Assembly (NCBI RefSeq): GCF_000332195.1
Contig: NZ_KB235922.1
Coordinates: 434,001 to 498,000 of the forward strand
Source of the DNA: Pleurocapsa sp. PCC 7319
GTDB lineage: Bacteria; Cyanobacteriota; Cyanobacteriia; Cyanobacteriales; Xenococcaceae
Length of the DNA stretch: 64,000 nt
Direction: 5' to 3'
Shown here: positions 8,669-16,350 of the stretch, one piece after another
Position numbering within the stretch: the stretch's first letter is position 1
Layout of the letters: each line of letters begins with the position of its first letter
The notes under the pieces: model-generated
Databases searched by the model: none
The model's input: only the letters and a program-made list of their open reading frames with translations
What the model was told of the DNA's origin: nothing
Made by a program: the position numbers and the translations under genes

Positions 8669-8710
8669 TCTACCAATACGTTTTCATAATTGACCTTCAT
8701 TTTTACAAAT

Positions 8711-10129
8711 ATGACAAATAATCTTGTGGCGGTGGCTTATATAGCTGCCAGTGCCTTGTTTATCCTCAGTCTGGGAGGATTATCGAACCAGGAAACTGCC
8801 CGTCAGGGTAATTTATTCGGCATTATCGGTATGGCGATCGCGTTTATCGCTACTGCTCTTAGTGCGCAAGTTAACGGCTATGGAACTTTAATTGTGGCGA
8901 TCGTTCCTGGGGCGATTATCGGCTCAATTCTCGCTGCGAGAGTAGCCATGACTGCTATGCCCGAATTGGTAGCTATTTTGCACAGTTTCGTAGGTTTGGC
9001 TGCGGTTTTAGTAGGTTTTGCTACTTATTTAAACCCAGATGCATCTCTAGTGGGTGTGGAAGCCACCATACACGAACTAGAAATCTTTATCGGGATCTTT
9101 ATTGGTGCTGTTACCTTTACCGGTTCGGTAGTCGCCTTTGGTAAATTAAATGGTTCCCTTGGCAGTAAACCCTTAGCATTACCCGCTCGTCATCTAATCA
9201 ACATCGCTTTATTAGTTGGTTCAGTATATCTCGGCGTGCAGTTTATGGGAACAGAAAACGGCTTGCAACCATTGCTAATCATGACTGGGTTAGCCGGTAT
9301 TCTTGGTTTTCTCTTAGTCATGGGTATTGGTGGCGCAGATATGCCTGTGGTAATCTCCATGCTTAATAGCTACTCTGGTTGGGCTGCTGCTGCTGCTGGT
9401 TTCATGCTCTCTAACGACGTATTAATCGTAACTGGAGCCTTAGTTGGCAGTAGTGGGGCTATCCTCAGCTACATCATGTGCGAAGCGATGAACCGTTCCT
9501 TTATCAGCGTTATCCTTGGTGGATTCGGTGAAGGTTCAGGTGATGCTGCTCCTGCCGGGGAAGTTAAGCCCATGGGTGAGGCGACAGCTACTAACGTAGA
9601 AGAAGTCGCTGAATTACTTAACGATGCCAAAAGCGTGGTCATTGTACCTGGTTACGGAATGGCAGTAGCTCAAGCGCAGCACTCCGTATCTGACATTACA
9701 AAAATCCTCCGTAAGCAGGGTAAAGAAGTTCGCTTCGGCATCCACCCAGTAGCGGGAAGAATGCCAGGACATATGAACGTCTTGTTAGCAGAAGCTAATG
9801 TACCCTACGACATCGTATTGGAAATGGAAGAAATCAACGATGATCTCGCTGATACTGATGTAGTTTTGGTAATTGGTGCAAATGACACGGTTAACCCTAG
9901 CGCACTAGATGATCCAACTAGCCCTATTGCAGGTATGCCTGTAATGGAAGTTTGGAAAGCTCAAAATGTTGTCGTAATGAAGCGTAGTCTAGGTATTGGT
10001 TATGCAGGGGTAGATAATCCTTTATTCTATATGGATAATAACCAAATGTTATTTGGCGATGCGAAAGCTAATGTTAGTGCGTTGTTGAATGAGTTATCTA
10101 AGACTGAGAAAGAATTAGTTGCTGCTTAA
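8711..10129 (+). CDS. pntB: NAD(P) transhydrogenase subunit beta
   Basis: From ATG 8711 ([20 protein letters not shown]) the protein is 472 residues, the normal length. A TTG 21 bp upstream also lies in frame, but ATG matches the family's N-terminus. About eight or nine membrane helices (residues 5-270) form the proton channel. They are followed by the soluble NADP(H)-binding domain, with [16 protein letters not shown] and [19 protein letters not shown], and then [12 protein letters not shown]. It works with PntA in the membrane to make NADPH from NADH using the proton gradient. A strong stem-loop terminator follows 36 bp after the stop. Confidence 0.95.
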   Translation: MTNNLVAVAYIAASALFILSLGGLSNQETARQGNLFGIIGMAIAFIATALSAQVNGYGTLIVAIVPGAIIGSILAARVAMTAMPELVAILHSFVGLAAVLVGFATYLNPDASLVGVEATIHELEIFIGIFIGAVTFTGSVVAFGKLNGSLGSKPLALPARHLINIALLVGSVYLGVQFMGTENGLQPLLIMTGLAGILGFLLVMGIGGADMPVVISMLNSYSGWAAAAAGFMLSNDVLIVTGALVGSSGAILSYIMCEAMNRSFISVILGGFGEGSGDAAPAGEVKPMGEATATNVEEVAELLNDAKSVVIVPGYGMAVAQAQHSVSDITKILRKQGKEVRFGIHPVAGRMPGHMNVLLAEANVPYDIVLEMEEINDDLADTDVVLVIGANDTVNPSALDDPTSPIAGMPVMEVWKAQNVVVMKRSLGIGYAGVDNPLFYMDNNQMLFGDAKANVSALLNELSKTEKELVAA

Positions 10130-10165
10130 AATTAATACAACTGAACTAGAATATTTAAATTTTAT

Positions 10166-10191
10166 GGGCGAACATAGTTCGCTCTTTTTTT
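10166..10191 (+). terminator. Intrinsic terminator of pntAB
   Basis: GGGCGAAC (10166-10173) and GTTCGCTC (10177-10184) form an 8-bp stem with one G-T pair and a 3-nt loop. Seven Ts follow directly. It lies 36 bp after the pntB stop and has the classic Rho-independent form. Confidence 0.85.
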
Positions 10192-10305
10192 ATTCATTTT
10201 CTTATGATTGATATCACTGTAAAACAAAAATGTTTCGCTTATATTGTATTGATTACTAAAGCAACAAGTTAATAAAGTCTATTTGATTATAGGAGATAGG
10301 ATAAA

Positions 10306-10680
10306 ATGCCATCCAGAATCATAAAAATTCCAGAATCAATGAAAGATACTCATGAGTTAATCGATGGAAAGCTTGTGAAAAAATCAAATATTTCTAGCAA
10401 AAAGGTATCCAAAAAGAAAAAAGAAGATCATCCATTAGTAGTTTTGATAGTTGGTATTGGAATAATTTTCTTTAGTTGTCAACAAAATGAAGTAGTTACA
10501 CAACAGACAGGCTATAATAGCTCAGATTATTATAAAAGTTCGGAATATATTAATTCTGTAAAAGAACGTTCATCAGTAGGAGAAACTATTGATTCAGTTC
10601 AAGAACTTGTAGATTTATGTATGATGGTAAGTCAAGATAAAGGGATGACTTACTCTCAAGCATATAGAACCTGCAATTAG
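10306..10680 (+). CDS. Small membrane-anchored protein of unknown function
   Basis: The 124-residue protein starts at ATG 10306 after AGGAGATAGG, a good ribosome-binding site. It has a basic, lysine-rich N-terminal 45 residues, one hydrophobic segment (HPLVVLIVGIGIIFFS, about 45-60) and a polar tail rich in Ser, Tyr and Gln ending in a short helix with two cysteines. Topology with the tail outside is likely. No family is recognised. It stands alone between the pntB terminator and the hicBA module, at the left edge of a region of small accessory genes. Confidence 0.6.
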   Translation: MPSRIIKIPESMKDTHELIDGKLVKKSNISSKKVSKKKKEDHPLVVLIVGIGIIFFSCQQNEVVTQQTGYNSSDYYKSSEYINSVKERSSVGETIDSVQELVDLCMMVSQDKGMTYSQAYRTCN

Positions 10681-10830
10681 AAAGCCAACTTTTTTTTAAT
10701 GATAAATTTTTTCAAAGACTGATAATGAATTTGTTACTCTACTCGTATCGTTAATAACTTATAAACTCTTAGCGATTTTTCTTTGCGCCTCTGCACGAGA
10801 TAAAAATAAAATAACTCTCTTGCTCAAAAA

Positions 10831-10863
10831 TGCGCTCGCACTTCTCTACATCAAACAAGCGAT
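10831..10863 (+). repeat. 33-bp direct repeat, copy 1 (left of hicBA)
   Basis: The block beginning TGCGCTCGCACTTCTC and ending AACAAGCGAT recurs without mismatch at 11365-11397. The two copies bracket the hicBA pair, 502 bp apart. Confidence 0.9.
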
Positions 10864-10875
10864 ATCTGTTTACAA

Positions 10876-10896
10876 TTGACATAATTATTGTGTCAA
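10876..10896. promoter_or_regulatory. Palindrome over the hicB promoter (putative operator)
   Basis: TTGACA (10876-10881) and TGTCAA (10891-10896) form a 6-bp inverted repeat with a 9-bp spacer, ending 19 bp before the hicB start. TTGACA also matches a -35 box. HicB proteins commonly repress their own promoter through a C-terminal DNA-binding fold, but this short HicB lacks an obvious one. Regulation by the HicB-HicA pair here is therefore inference. Confidence 0.4.
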
Positions 10897-10915
10897 AAAA
10901 TCTTAAAAACTAGCT

Positions 10916-11119
10916 ATGAAATTACAAATCATCTTAGAACCTAGTGAAGAAGGTGGATACACAGTCTATGTTCCAGCTTTACCTGGCTGTATCAGCGAAG
11001 GAAATGATGTTGATGAAGCCATGGAAAACATTCAGGAAGCAATAGAACTATACCTCGAACCTGTAGAAACAGACATCACAGAAAACCAAGATGTAATTGT
11101 TCGGGAATTGGTTATATGA
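10916..11119 (+). CDS. hicB: HicB-family antitoxin
   Basis: The 67-residue protein has the HicB partial RNase H-like fold: LEPSEEGGYTVYVPALPGCISEGN followed by the helix DVDEAMENIQEAIELYLE (quoted as adjacent segments). It is the short form without an added helix-turn-helix. Its stop codon overlaps the hicA start (ATGA type), so the two are translationally coupled, with antitoxin first. By family knowledge it binds and inactivates HicA. Exact 33-bp direct repeats flank the pair. Confidence 0.88.
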   Translation: MKLQIILEPSEEGGYTVYVPALPGCISEGNDVDEAMENIQEAIELYLEPVETDITENQDVIVRELVI

Positions 11120-11343
11120 GCAAAGTTCCCAGTCTTTCTTATAAAAAAATTCTTGCTGCTTTACAAAGAGATGGTTGGATAGTCGTTCGTCAACGGGGCA
11201 GTCATATTAGACTAGAAAAAAAGCTACTCGATGAAACTCTAAAAATAACAGTTCCCGCACACAAGCCAGTAAAACGCTCTACATTAGCTAAAATTCTCAA
11301 GCAAGCAAAAATAGATTTAGATAGTTTTTTGAAACTTTTATAA
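11116..11343 (+). CDS. hicA: HicA-family mRNA interferase toxin
   Basis: The 75-residue protein has the double-stranded-RNA-binding-like HicA fold. SYKKILAALQRDGWIVVRQ leads into RGSHIRLEKK, with the catalytic His of the G-S-H motif, and then VPAHKPVKRSTLAKILKQA. HicA toxins cleave mRNA and tmRNA independently of ribosomes until bound by HicB. Its start overlaps the hicB stop. The length is typical and the His is present, so the toxin is probably functional. Confidence 0.88.
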   Translation: MSKVPSLSYKKILAALQRDGWIVVRQRGSHIRLEKKLLDETLKITVPAHKPVKRSTLAKILKQAKIDLDSFLKLL

Positions 11344-11364
11344 ACTGTTGTCTCTTTGCAATTT

Positions 11365-11397
11365 TGCGCTCGCACTTCTCTACATCAAACAAGCGAT
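11365..11397 (+). repeat. 33-bp direct repeat, copy 2 (right of hicBA)
   Basis: Identical to 10831-10863. It starts 22 bp after the hicA stop and runs into a HIP1 palindrome (GCGATCGC). A degenerate relative (TACATCACAAAAGCGAT) occurs near 12331-12347. Confidence 0.9.
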
Positions 11398-11466
11398 CGC
11401 ATCTAAGCATTCTGACGTTACACCAAACATATAATGTATAAATAGCTATGTAAATTTAATCCAACT

Positions 11467-11670
11467 ATGACACTAAAAGTTGTTATCCACTCCGCAGAAG
11501 AAGGGGGATTTTGGGCAGAAGTCCCCGTAATTTCGGGTTGTGCTACTCAAGGAGATACTTTTGAAGAGTTGCTACAAAATATTTATGAAGCAGTAGAAGG
11601 ATGTTTGTCTGTGGATGAAGCCGATTTGGAACTAGACAACAACGCTCAAGTCTTTGAAATTGCCGTATAA
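11467..11670 (+). CDS. Orphan HicB-like antitoxin
   Basis: The 67-residue protein resembles the upstream HicB in length and layout: VVIHSAEEGGFWAEVPVISG, then GCATQGDTFEELLQNIYEAVEGCL. It is clearly diverged, and no HicA partner follows. The next 75 bp carry a palindromic repeat, and the next gene is on the other strand. It may be a solitary antitoxin left after loss of its toxin, an antidote to a HicA elsewhere, or one of the free-standing HicB-like proteins common in cyanobacteria. Confidence 0.8.
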   Translation: MTLKVVIHSAEEGGFWAEVPVISGCATQGDTFEELLQNIYEAVEGCLSVDEADLELDNNAQVFEIAV

Positions 11671-11680
11671 AATTGAAATT

Positions 11681-11717
11681 AAGGCGATCCGAAGGCTACG
11701 CGGAGCGTAATCGCCTT
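11681..11717. repeat. Palindromic GGCGATCCGAAGG-type repeat
   Basis: AAGGCGAT (11681-11688) pairs with ATCGCCTT (11710-11717), with a partly self-complementary centre (TCCG...CGGA). It lies 10 bp after the orphan hicB stop and could end its transcript. A longer relative with the same outer ends lies at 15068-15127. Confidence 0.6.
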
Positions 11718-11745
11718 TACATCTCTACACAATATGGAGATCGCA

Positions 11746-12174
11746 TTATTTTGAATAATCTAGTAAAGAAATAGCTTTATCCTTAATTCGCTCTACATCA
11801 ATTAAATTCAATAATTCTGGTTCATCATAAGCACCACCAAATGCTTCAATTGCCGCACCTTCAAGAGCAAGTTCAAAAGCATCATTCATTATCTCAATTA
11901 AGTCGGCTTTCTTGGCGTAATACCCTCCAGATTTGCGTCGCTTATTAGTTCTATTTATCTGTTTAACTGAATTATTGATAGAAAGCTTCCAAGATTTAGT
12001 TAGTCGTTTTTCAGCATCTTCTTTAATTAAGTGTAGAAGTAAAATAATCATGTAGCTAAAGATTTTGTTGAGCTTATCTTCTACAGACATTTCTTCTAGT
12101 TCATCAACAATTTGCAAAGCAGTTACTAAATCTTTTTTCTCAATGCTTTCTCGTAACTGTATAAGTTCTTCCAT
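11746..12174 (-). CDS. DUF29-like protein
   Basis: The 142-residue all-helical protein contains LLLLHLIKEDAEKRLTKSW, a tryptophan-containing helix like the 'LL.HLlKw...p..RS.SW' core of DUF29, a family greatly expanded in cyanobacteria. The following region (NRTNKRRKSGGYYAK) is more basic than usual. The C-terminal part has a helix ending in DVERIKDKAISLLDY. No function is known for the family. It lies alone on the minus strand among toxin-antitoxin genes, and its upstream region has a 17-bp tandem repeat. The family call is moderate. Confidence 0.55.
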   Translation of the reverse strand: MEELIQLRESIEKKDLVTALQIVDELEEMSVEDKLNKIFSYMIILLLHLIKEDAEKRLTKSWKLSINNSVKQINRTNKRRKSGGYYAKKADLIEIMNDAFELALEGAAIEAFGGAYDEPELLNLIDVERIKDKAISLLDYSK

Positions 12175-12200
12175 TAGACTTATATTTAGCTATTTTATTT

Positions 12201-12240
12201 ATAGTTACTGGATATTTATAGTTACTGGATATTTATAGTT
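12201..12240. repeat. 17-bp tandem repeat, about 2.3 copies
   Basis: ATAGTTACTGGATATTT is present at 12201-12217 and 12218-12234, with a partial third copy to 12240. It lies 27 bp upstream of the DUF29-like gene, within its likely promoter. Copy number may vary between strains. Confidence 0.85.
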
Positions 12241-12342
12241 TAATAACTCTTTAGTCTTCTCTGTGACTTGGCACCAGTTCATCCCAAATAAATTTATTAC
12301 TTCATACCGCGATCGCCTTTTCTATTTCTATACATCACAAAA

Positions 12343-12377
12343 GCGATGCCTGAGCCTTCGGCTTGCTCCGCAAACGG
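12343..12377 (+). repeat. 35-bp inverted repeat, left copy
   Basis: The block beginning GCGATGCCTGAGCC and ending CCGCAAACGG is the exact reverse complement of 12837-12871. The two arms enclose the coiled-coil gene at 12510-12800. The sequence is GC-rich against AT-rich surroundings. Confidence 0.92.
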
Positions 12378-12509
12378 CTAACTTTGTAATCGCAAATCAC
12401 AGATCGCCGTATCCATAAGAAATGCGATGAGACAATACAATTAAAAAGGAAGCCTCCCGACTGGACATCTAGAAGCTTCCCTAAGTTTAAACTTATCCCC
12501 AGTATACCA

Positions 12510-12800
12510 ATGGCAACCAAACAAAGTACAGAATTAAAAGAACTCAAAAATCTCATTAGCGATCGCTTTGATCGACTCGATGGCAAAGTTGAAAAGCTAA
12601 CAGAAAAAGTAGACTCAATCGATAAAAGACTTGTAGCAGTAGAAACTAAAGTTGATTCAACAGAAAAACGATTGGGTACTGTAGAGAGTAAATTACCTGA
12701 TATTTCAGAGAAGTTTGGAGAACTTAAAAACTGGAGACAAATAGCATTCATTATTATTGCAGGGGTAGTAGGTTGGTTTGCTAGAAGTACTAGGTTCTAA
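12510..12800 (+). CDS. Coiled-coil protein with C-terminal membrane anchor
   Basis: The 96-residue protein consists of a heptad-patterned helix (LKELKNLISDRFDRLDGKV, then VEKLTEKVDSIDKRLVAVE and a near-repeat VDSTEKRLGTVESK), a short linker, and a C-terminal hydrophobic segment IAFIIIAGVVGWFA (about 78-91) ending in basic residues. It should trimerise or tetramerise at the membrane with the coil in the cytoplasm. Similar small coil-plus-anchor proteins are common in cyanobacteria with no assigned role. Perfect 35-bp inverted repeats lie on both sides, so gene and repeats may have moved together. Confidence 0.72.
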   Translation: MATKQSTELKELKNLISDRFDRLDGKVEKLTEKVDSIDKRLVAVETKVDSTEKRLGTVESKLPDISEKFGELKNWRQIAFIIIAGVVGWFARSTRF

Positions 12801-12836
12801 ATAATTTCTTGACTTAAATTGCGATCGCGTAGCTAA

Positions 12837-12871
12837 CCGTTTGCGGAGCAAGCCGAAGGCTCAGGCATCGC
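12837..12871 (-). repeat. 35-bp inverted repeat, right copy
   Basis: Exact reverse complement of 12343-12377. It begins 36 bp after the stop of the coiled-coil gene, just after a HIP1 octamer. A further related fragment (CTCAGCCTTTGGCTCGCAT) occurs at 12905-12923. Confidence 0.92.
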
Positions 12872-12953
12872 CCTGTCCAACACTAAACAAGCGATTACAT
12901 TTCGCTCAGCCTTTGGCTCGCATCATACGATATCCCGACTCAGTTTTCTGCTT

Positions 12954-13223
12954 ATGATAAAAACTATAGATATAGATAGTGATAGGGTGATAGCCATAAT
13001 GCAGAGTACCTATAGATTGAAAGCTAATGAATTAGACGAGCAATTCATCGCGGGATTGAAAGAAACTTATAAAGATAAAGACATAGAGATCATCGTTTAC
13101 GAAGTAGATGAGACTGAATACCTACTTAAGTCTGAAGCCAATAGAGAAAGATTGATGCAAGCAAAAACTAATATAGACAATAAGACTAATTTAGTCGAAA
13201 TCGATTTAGAAGACTTAGGATGA
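12954..13223 (+). CDS. Antitoxin partner of the Txe/YoeB toxin
   Basis: The 89-residue acidic protein begins MIKTIDIDSDRVIAIMQSTY and ends in the acidic tail NKTNLVEIDLEDLG, typical of an antitoxin arm that neutralises a basic toxin. It does not look like canonical YefM/Axe. The assignment rests mainly on position, since its stop overlaps the toxin start by 4 bp (ATGA). It may represent one of the less characterised antitoxin families paired with Txe-type toxins in cyanobacteria. Confidence 0.7.
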   Translation: MIKTIDIDSDRVIAIMQSTYRLKANELDEQFIAGLKETYKDKDIEIIVYEVDETEYLLKSEANRERLMQAKTNIDNKTNLVEIDLEDLG

Positions 13224-13483
13224 GTAGAAAAATAGTCTTTGAATCATCTGCATTTGCAGATTTTAATGACTGGGTAAAGCTAGATCAGAAAATACATCGC
13301 AAAATTATCGAACTTATCAAAGATATAGATCGCCATCCCTTTCAAGGCTTAGGAAAACCAGAAGCACTCAAGCACGATCTTAGTGGTTATTGGTCGAGAA
13401 GAATTAATCGCGAACATCGCCTAGTTTACAAAGTGACCAATGACGAGATAATCATTTTGACTTGCAAATATCATTACGGTTAA
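13220..13483 (+). CDS. Txe/YoeB-family mRNA interferase toxin
   Basis: The 87-residue basic protein matches the YoeB/Txe fold: FADFNDWVKLDQKIHRKIIELI, shown here as a helix with the usual 'W...D.k...ki..Li' pattern, then HPFQGLGKPEALKHDLSG. The catalytic region reads RRINREHRLVYKV, and the C-terminal CKYHYG carries the conserved His-Tyr. YoeB/Txe toxins bind the ribosome and cut mRNA at the A site. All expected key residues are present. It is coupled to the antitoxin gene by the 4-bp overlap. Confidence 0.88.
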   Translation: MSRKIVFESSAFADFNDWVKLDQKIHRKIIELIKDIDRHPFQGLGKPEALKHDLSGYWSRRINREHRLVYKVTNDEIIILTCKYHYG

Positions 13484-13604
13484 ATAATGAGCGATCGCCT
13501 TTCTTATCAATACAAATAAATAGAGCGATCGCTTTACTAAATCTTATTTTGAATAATTCGAGATAAAAATAGCTCGATCCTGAATTTTTTACTATTAGTC
13601 AGTT

Positions 13605-14321
13605 TTAGTAACTCTTGCTCCTCTCAATTTCTAGTTTCTGCTTGGAAAAGTTAACGCTTAGTACTCCTAATAACCCAACAAACATAGCGATCGCAAAAAA
13701 AGTGGAGCTGAACACTTTAGCTGATTCTTCCAAAATTCGCCCGATATTGCTTTTTTCTTGAGTTGAATCTATCAGAGTATGAAGACAGTAGCACAAAAAT
13801 GCTGTGGATAACATTTCTGCAAAAAGAGGATAGCGTAAAATTTCAGGTAAAAAGTAAATGGCAACTAATAAAGCAATAACACCATATACAATCACAATTA
13901 AATCATTCCAATTGCGAAATACTTCTGCTGGTCCAATTGAAGAAATTGTAATTAAATTACCTAGTTTCTCATGAAATCCGAGTAACTCATCTAAAGCGAA
14001 AAAACCAAAACCCATAGTTACTAATAGCCAAAAATAAGAGAGCTTGTTTTCTTTTGTATTGGACAAGAAAAATGCTACCCATGCTAAACCACTAGTTATT
14101 GCTAACATTATCGCTGATAAGGCAGTAATTGCTCCTTCTTCTTTACTAAAGTAAAAATCGCGATCCCCATTAGGAACAAAAATTATGGCAGCAACTATAT
14201 AAATTAATAAACATACTATTACAAACCAGACGAATCTTTTCACTGAAGGTATTTTGATTTGTTGCCTTTGGAATAAAGATTGTTTAGCATCTCTAAATGA
14301 GCTTTTAAATAAGGTTTTCAT
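13605..14321 (-). CDS. Polytopic membrane protein of unknown function
   Basis: The 238-residue protein has six predicted membrane segments (about 29-49, 65-90, 95-115, 140-162, 170-188 and 205-228) after a basic N-terminus. Between segments three and four lies FFALDELLGFHEKLG, a D-E-x4-H-E arrangement at the membrane edge that could bind metal, as in some integral membrane hydrolases. That function is speculation. It lies alone on the minus strand at the right end of the toxin-antitoxin island and is followed upstream by another small membrane gene on the same strand. Confidence 0.6.
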   Translation of the reverse strand: MKTLFKSSFRDAKQSLFQRQQIKIPSVKRFVWFVIVCLLIYIVAAIIFVPNGDRDFYFSKEEGAITALSAIMLAITSGLAWVAFFLSNTKENKLSYFWLLVTMGFGFFALDELLGFHEKLGNLITISSIGPAEVFRNWNDLIVIVYGVIALLVAIYFLPEILRYPLFAEMLSTAFLCYCLHTLIDSTQEKSNIGRILEESAKVFSSTFFAIAMFVGLLGVLSVNFSKQKLEIERSKSY

Positions 14322-14491
14322 ATTTAACAGTCAACAGAAAATAAATGTTAAATAAAACCTTACAGGTAAAGCTGATAAAAATAAATATTTTTAGCCAAAC
14401 AAATCTTATCGGCTTTAAATTGAGCTATGGGACAAAGAATAAGAATACAATTTCTAATTAATTTTATAGTCCAAGTAATAATTGATTATTA

Positions 14492-14704
14492 CTATTCATT
14501 GGTAGTTTCAAGTTTATCTATGACGTAACAAATTACCAACCAAATACCTGCACTAATGAAAATAGTTAAGAGTAATCTAAGTATAAATAGTTTTATATCC
14601 GATAAATCCTGACTAAAATTATATATTAAGACCGCATCGACTGCTGCTGTAAAAAATCCTAAACCTTGCTTCAGATTTTTATTAGATATTTTATTGTTAT
14701 TCAT
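14492..14704 (-). CDS. Small two-helix membrane protein
   Basis: The 70-residue protein has a polar N-terminus (MNNNKISNKNLKQG) and two hydrophobic segments (about 14-30 and 38-62). It ends VIDKLETTNE, with both ends likely cytoplasmic. AGGGGG, the reverse of the CCCCCT-like stretch at about 14714-14718, precedes the start at a reasonable distance. No family is recognised. It is 170 bp upstream of, and in the same direction as, the six-helix membrane gene, so joint expression is possible. Confidence 0.55.
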   Translation of the reverse strand: MNNNKISNKNLKQGLGFFTAAVDAVLIYNFSQDLSDIKLFILRLLLTIFISAGIWLVICYVIDKLETTNE

Positions 14705-15212
14705 AGTAACTTTAAGGGGGTAATATTACTTAATTATTTACTAATAATTTTTCATCAAATACAAGCTCTGGTTTATGGTTGAAACAGTATATCTTTTTTC
14801 GAGCTAATCACTTGCAATAAAGATACTTCATTTGAATGATATTTGAGTTGGCTAACATGAGTAACTTGGTAAAATTGATTCTGTTACATATTAAATAGTA
14901 GTTTGATATCTGCCCACCCCACAAAGCTATTTTGGACAAATTTTCTCTGGCGAAAATAGTGCTCACATCACTTAACGAAAGCATTGCTGTTAATAACTAA
15001 TTAAATATTTTTGTATTGAGCTAAATTTTAGTTGAGCACACGAATCTTAACCTATCTGGGTAGGTTAGGCGATCCGAAGGGTACCCTAAAGGACTCGGCT
15101 TCGCCATCGCGCGGACGCGTAATCGCCGATACCTAAGTATACTTAACAAAAATACAAACTTCCTGAGAATTAAGTAAACTCATAATACAAGTAATTTGTT
15201 ATTTCAAGTTTA
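14705..15212. other. Intergenic region with a palindromic repeat
   Basis: 508 bp between divergent genes, mostly AT-rich and without a recognisable gene. The notable part is a small hairpin (AACCTA, 6-nt loop, TAGGTT, about 15050-15067) directly abutting the GC-rich palindromic repeat at 15068-15127. Confidence 0.5.
15068..15127. repeat. Palindromic GGCGATCCGAAGG-type repeat, long form
   Basis: GGCGAT (15068-15073) pairs with ATCGCC (15122-15127). The interior has GC-rich sub-palindromes, such as GGGTACCC and CGCGCGGACGCG-like segments. It begins with the same GGCGATCCGAAGG sequence as 11682-11694 and ends CGTAATCGCC as that copy does, so the two belong to one family with different interiors. 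Confidence 0.65.
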
Positions 15213-16220
15213 ATGCAACTAAGTTCCAACCCAAATTCTTCAATTCCTAAAGCTTTGCTGTTAATTGCGCCCTTTTTCCTCTGGGGAACAGCTATGGTAG
15301 CTATGAAAGGAGTTATTCCCTTCACAACACCTTTTTTCATGGCGGGGGTACGATTAGTACCGGCAGGAATTTTAGTTTTATTAGTTGCAGTTATCTTAAA
15401 ACTACCTCAGCCAAAAACTTGGCAAGCTTGGTTATGGATTATTGTTTTTGCCCTAGTTGACGGAGCGATGTTTCAAGGATTTTTAGCCCAGGGAATTGTC
15501 AAAACTGGAGCAGGACTAGGTTCTGTGATGATTGATTCTCAACCCTTGGCGGTTGCCTTGCTATCTAGTTTCTTATTTGGCGAAATTATCGGCTTTTGGG
15601 GTTGGTTAGGTCTAAGTATTGGAATTTTAGGCATCAGTTTGATTGGTATTCCCGATCACTGGATATATGGGATCTTCCAGGGCAATCTAGAAGTAATTGA
15701 ACTAAGTTGGTTGGGCTTATTTGATAATGGGGAATGGCTAATGTTATTAGCTTCTTTATCAATGGCAGTAGGTACGGTAATGATCCCCTTTGTGAGCCGT
15801 TATAGCGATCCCGTAGTAGCAACAGGTTGGCATATGATCTTGGGAGGCTTACCTTTATTTGGTTTATCTTGGCTACAAGAATCCCAGCAGTGGCTTAATA
15901 TTACCGTGGAAGGCTGGTTAGCGTTGGGTTATGCGACAGTATTTGGTAGCGCGATCGCCTATGGAATCTTCTTTTATTTGGCATCTAAAGGCAATCTTAC
16001 TAGCCTTAGTGCTTTAACCTTTCTCACACCAATTTTTGCCTTATTATTTGGCACAATCATTCTGTCAGAAGTTTTAACTTCTCTCCAATCTTGCGGTGTA
16101 TTCTTAACTATCATCAGTATCTACCTGATCAACCAAAGGGAACAGATAGCTGCCAAATTCAAATCATCTACCGGCGAATCAGAAGATGCGATCTCTATAG
16201 AAAATCAAAGAGTTAATTAA
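15213..16220 (+). CDS. EamA/DMT-family transporter
   Basis: The 335-residue protein has ten membrane helices arranged as two EamA repeats. The first repeat starts LLIAPFFLWGTAMVAMKG and the second contains FGSAIAYGIFFYLASKGNLTSLSALTFLTP, quoted here only as a region near residues 248-277. This is typical of drug/metabolite exporters. Family members export amino acids, metabolites or drugs; the substrate here cannot be told. The N-terminus and length are normal. It is transcribed alone, with gnd following in the same direction after 130 bp. Confidence 0.88.
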   Translation: MQLSSNPNSSIPKALLLIAPFFLWGTAMVAMKGVIPFTTPFFMAGVRLVPAGILVLLVAVILKLPQPKTWQAWLWIIVFALVDGAMFQGFLAQGIVKTGAGLGSVMIDSQPLAVALLSSFLFGEIIGFWGWLGLSIGILGISLIGIPDHWIYGIFQGNLEVIELSWLGLFDNGEWLMLLASLSMAVGTVMIPFVSRYSDPVVATGWHMILGGLPLFGLSWLQESQQWLNITVEGWLALGYATVFGSAIAYGIFFYLASKGNLTSLSALTFLTPIFALLFGTIILSEVLTSLQSCGVFLTIISIYLINQREQIAAKFKSSTGESEDAISIENQRVN

Positions 16221-16350
16221 AAAACGAAACTCTAGCAGGGAAATTGCGTTAGCCTTTTTCTAGAAAGACTTGAGAGCTAGTCATTTTCTAGATTTTTATT
16301 TTTTCGACCGTTAAATAAGTAAAGAAACCCTTGGGGCAAGATATATAACT

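Noticed and set aside
12335-12751. 138-codon minus-strand frame over the coiled-coil gene
   Set aside because: It is the antisense of the heptad-patterned plus-strand gene and runs into the inverted repeat; composition is Ser/Leu-rich as expected for a shadow.
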